This document shows, in pieces, positions 62,561-64,000 of a DNA stretch of 64,000 nt. Within the stretch, counting starts at the first letter, position 1. Each line of letters starts with the position of its first letter. The position numbers and the translations under genes are program-made. The notes beneath the pieces were generated by a model, which did not search any database, had not been told where the DNA came from, and saw only the letters and a list, made by a program, of their open reading frames with translations. Source of the DNA: Candidatus Peregrinibacteria bacterium GW2011_GWF2_39_17 (GTDB lineage Bacteria; Patescibacteriota; Gracilibacteria; UBA1369; UBA12473); assembly GCA_000993615.1 (NCBI GenBank), contig LBWM01000001.1:87970-151969 (forward strand), written 5' to 3'.

Positions 62561-63856
62561 ATGACAACTAAATCCTCTCAAACATTATGTGTTGTTGGGC
62601 TAGGTTACGTCGGTTTACCTTTAGCTGTGGAGTTTGGAAAGACACAACACCCGACTTATGGTTACGATATTTCAAAAGAAAAAATAGCCTTATTAAAAAA
62701 AGGATGTGACCCTAACAAGGAATTAAGCAAGCAGGAATTAAAAGAAACTAAGCTGATTTACAGCGCTGATCCCCAAATTATTTCTAAAGCGGATATTATT
62801 ATTGCGGCTATCCCGACACCGATTGATTCGGCTAAAAATCCAGATCTGCGTCCAATTCAAGGTGCTTCTAAAACTATTGGGGAAAATTTAAAAAAGGGCG
62901 CAATTATAGTGTTTGAATCTACGGTTTATCCGGGGCTTACAGAAGAAATTTGTGTGCCTATTCTTGAACAGTATTCTGGCCTTAAATTAGGGAAGGATTT
63001 TGAGATAGGCTATTCTCCAGAGCGCATTAATCCTGGCGATAAAGAGCATACTCTTAAAAAAACCATTAAAATAGTTTCCGGGCGTACGCCCCAGATACTT
63101 AAAATTTTAAGCGCTTTATATCGTGAAGTGGTAAAGGCCGGAGTTTATGAGGCGCCAAGTATTAAAGTCGCGGAGGCGGCAAAAGTTATTGAAAATATTC
63201 AGAGAGATCTTAATATCGGACTGGTAAATGAACTATCAATTATTTTTAGACGTTTAGGAATTGATGCGCTTGAAGTATTAAAAGCCGCGGAAACGAAATG
63301 GAATTTTCATTCTTATCGTCCGGGACTAGTAGGCGGTCATTGTATTGGTGTTGATCCATATTATCTTACTCATAAAGCGGAAAAGACAGGTTATCATCCG
63401 CAAATTATTTTAGCTGGCCGCCGCGTTAATGATGGTATGGCAGTTCAAGTTGTTGATGGCTTAATCAAAGAATTAATCAAAACCGGCCGCCCCCTTTTAA
63501 ATAATAAGATTTTAATTTTAGGCGTTACTTTTAAAGAAAATGTCGCTGATATGCGCAATTCAAAAGCTCAAGAAATTATTACTTTATTGAAAAATTACGG
63601 CCTATCAGTCGAGGCCTACGATCCACTTGTGGATGCCGTTTCGCTTGAAAAAATATTTGGGGTTAAACCAATTGGAAAGGTAAATTCAAATGTAAAATAT
63701 GACGCCTTTATTTTATTCTCTCCGCACGAAAAAATCTTACAAAATATTGCCGCTATTTTAAAAATGGGTAAGAATCCAGCGGTTTTTTACGATATAAAAT
63801 CAAAGCTTAAGGGAAATTTCATAGGTAAAAGTTCCATCCTATATCAAACTTTATAA
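62561..63856 (+). CDS. nucleotide-sugar (UDP-HexNAc type) 6-dehydrogenase
   Basis: NAD-dependent oxidation of a UDP-sugar to the uronic acid, for polysaccharide. The N-terminal Rossmann motif is GLGYVGLP (13-20); YSPERINPGD and the catalytic cysteine in GGHCIGVDPYYL follow; the C-terminal Rossmann domain has GVTFKENVADMRNSK. The pattern is the TviB/WbpA/WecC subgroup, acting on N-acetylated sugars, and not UDP-glucose dehydrogenase. 431 aa is normal. A GT2 gene starts 4 bp after it. Confidence 0.95.
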   Translation: MTTKSSQTLCVVGLGYVGLPLAVEFGKTQHPTYGYDISKEKIALLKKGCDPNKELSKQELKETKLIYSADPQIISKADIIIAAIPTPIDSAKNPDLRPIQGASKTIGENLKKGAIIVFESTVYPGLTEEICVPILEQYSGLKLGKDFEIGYSPERINPGDKEHTLKKTIKIVSGRTPQILKILSALYREVVKAGVYEAPSIKVAEAAKVIENIQRDLNIGLVNELSIIFRRLGIDALEVLKAAETKWNFHSYRPGLVGGHCIGVDPYYLTHKAEKTGYHPQIILAGRRVNDGMAVQVVDGLIKELIKTGRPLLNNKILILGVTFKENVADMRNSKAQEIITLLKNYGLSVEAYDPLVDAVSLEKIFGVKPIGKVNSNVKYDAFILFSPHEKILQNIAAILKMGKNPAVFYDIKSKLKGNFIGKSSILYQTL

Positions 63857-63860
63857 TTCG

Positions 63861-64000
63861 ATGCTGCCTCTTTTTAGTGTCATTATGCCTGCCTGGAATC
63901 GTGCTTATTGCATAAAAAAAGCAATTCAAAGCGTCTTAAATCAAAAAGAACAAAATTTTGAAATCATTATTTTTGATGCTGGGAGTAGGGATGGAACCGC
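63861..64000 (+). CDS. GT2-family glycosyltransferase, truncated by window end
   Basis: The first 46 codons read MLPLFSVIMPAWNRAYC... and EIIIFDAGSRDGT, the N-terminal nucleotide-binding part and aspartate motif of GT2 enzymes. It begins 4 bp after the sugar dehydrogenase and continues past the window. Confidence 0.87.
   Translation, partial: MLPLFSVIMPAWNRAYCIKKAIQSVLNQKEQNFEIIIFDAGSRDGT

Noticed and set aside
1-64000. Alternative code with TGA as glycine
   Set aside because: Conserved genes run full length in the standard code and several end in TGA at the expected place.
1-64000. CRISPR array, IS element or prophage
   Set aside because: No regularly spaced direct repeats, transposase, integrase or phage structural gene was seen.

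Overview
The window reads as chromosome of a small-genome, AT-rich bacterium of the Candidate Phyla Radiation (Patescibacteria), most likely Peregrinibacteria-like. The pointers are class I (archaeal-type) lysyl-tRNA synthetase, an archaeal-type NadM, DUF4012 and DUF2142 membrane proteins, many SLH-domain and giant surface proteins, few Shine-Dalgarno sequences and many lineage-specific orphans. TGA acts as a stop and is not seen inside conserved genes, which argues against the TGA=Gly code of Gracilibacteria/Absconditabacteria. The taxon is inference; no rRNA gene is present.

Layout. 1-6.3 kb holds MEP isoprenoid genes on the minus strand (ispE, fused ispDF, dxr, ispG), interrupted by two plus-strand genes, an orphan and a stand-alone receiver (REC) protein. 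6.4-14.2 kb holds a DUF4012 envelope protein, guaA, a fused PAP2 phosphatase/CTP-dependent lipid kinase, murI, a two-TM potassium-channel-like protein and an M50 protease. 14.4-18.8 kb carries two convergent SLH-anchored secreted proteins, one a metalloprotease. 18.9-24.1 kb has rpmB, two tRNA-Ser genes, small secreted proteins and two orphans. 24.2-26.2 kb has tauE, smpB and nadE. 26.2-39.4 kb is filled by two tandem paralogous giant surface proteins (2521 and 1836 aa). 39.6-50.9 kb is housekeeping: nadM, a phosphohexomutase, nusA, recA-recX with a striking operator, a GT4 transferase, nadK, class I lysS and dnaB. 51-55.1 kb holds an orphan, a DUF4143 ATPase and a GC-rich island encoding one MopE-like beta-helix protein. 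55.3-64 kb holds yraN, envelope membrane proteins and the start of a polysaccharide cluster (nucleotide-sugar dehydrogenase, GT2).

How it fits together. Much of the window serves the envelope: isoprenoid precursors (MEP), a predicted polyprenol kinase/phosphatase that could feed the lipid carrier, murI for peptidoglycan, a hexomutase and sugar dehydrogenase with GT2/GT4/DUF2142 transferases for glycans, and SLH or TM-anchored surface proteins. A second theme is NAD(P) supply (nadE, nadM, nadK). The most notable regulatory signal is an 8+8 inverted repeat that exactly fills the spacer of the recA promoter, a strong candidate for an SOS-type operator with an unfamiliar sequence. Also notable are a duplicated 44-bp promoter-like element, an orphan whose 3' end resembles a diversity-generating retroelement target, and the compositionally foreign island.
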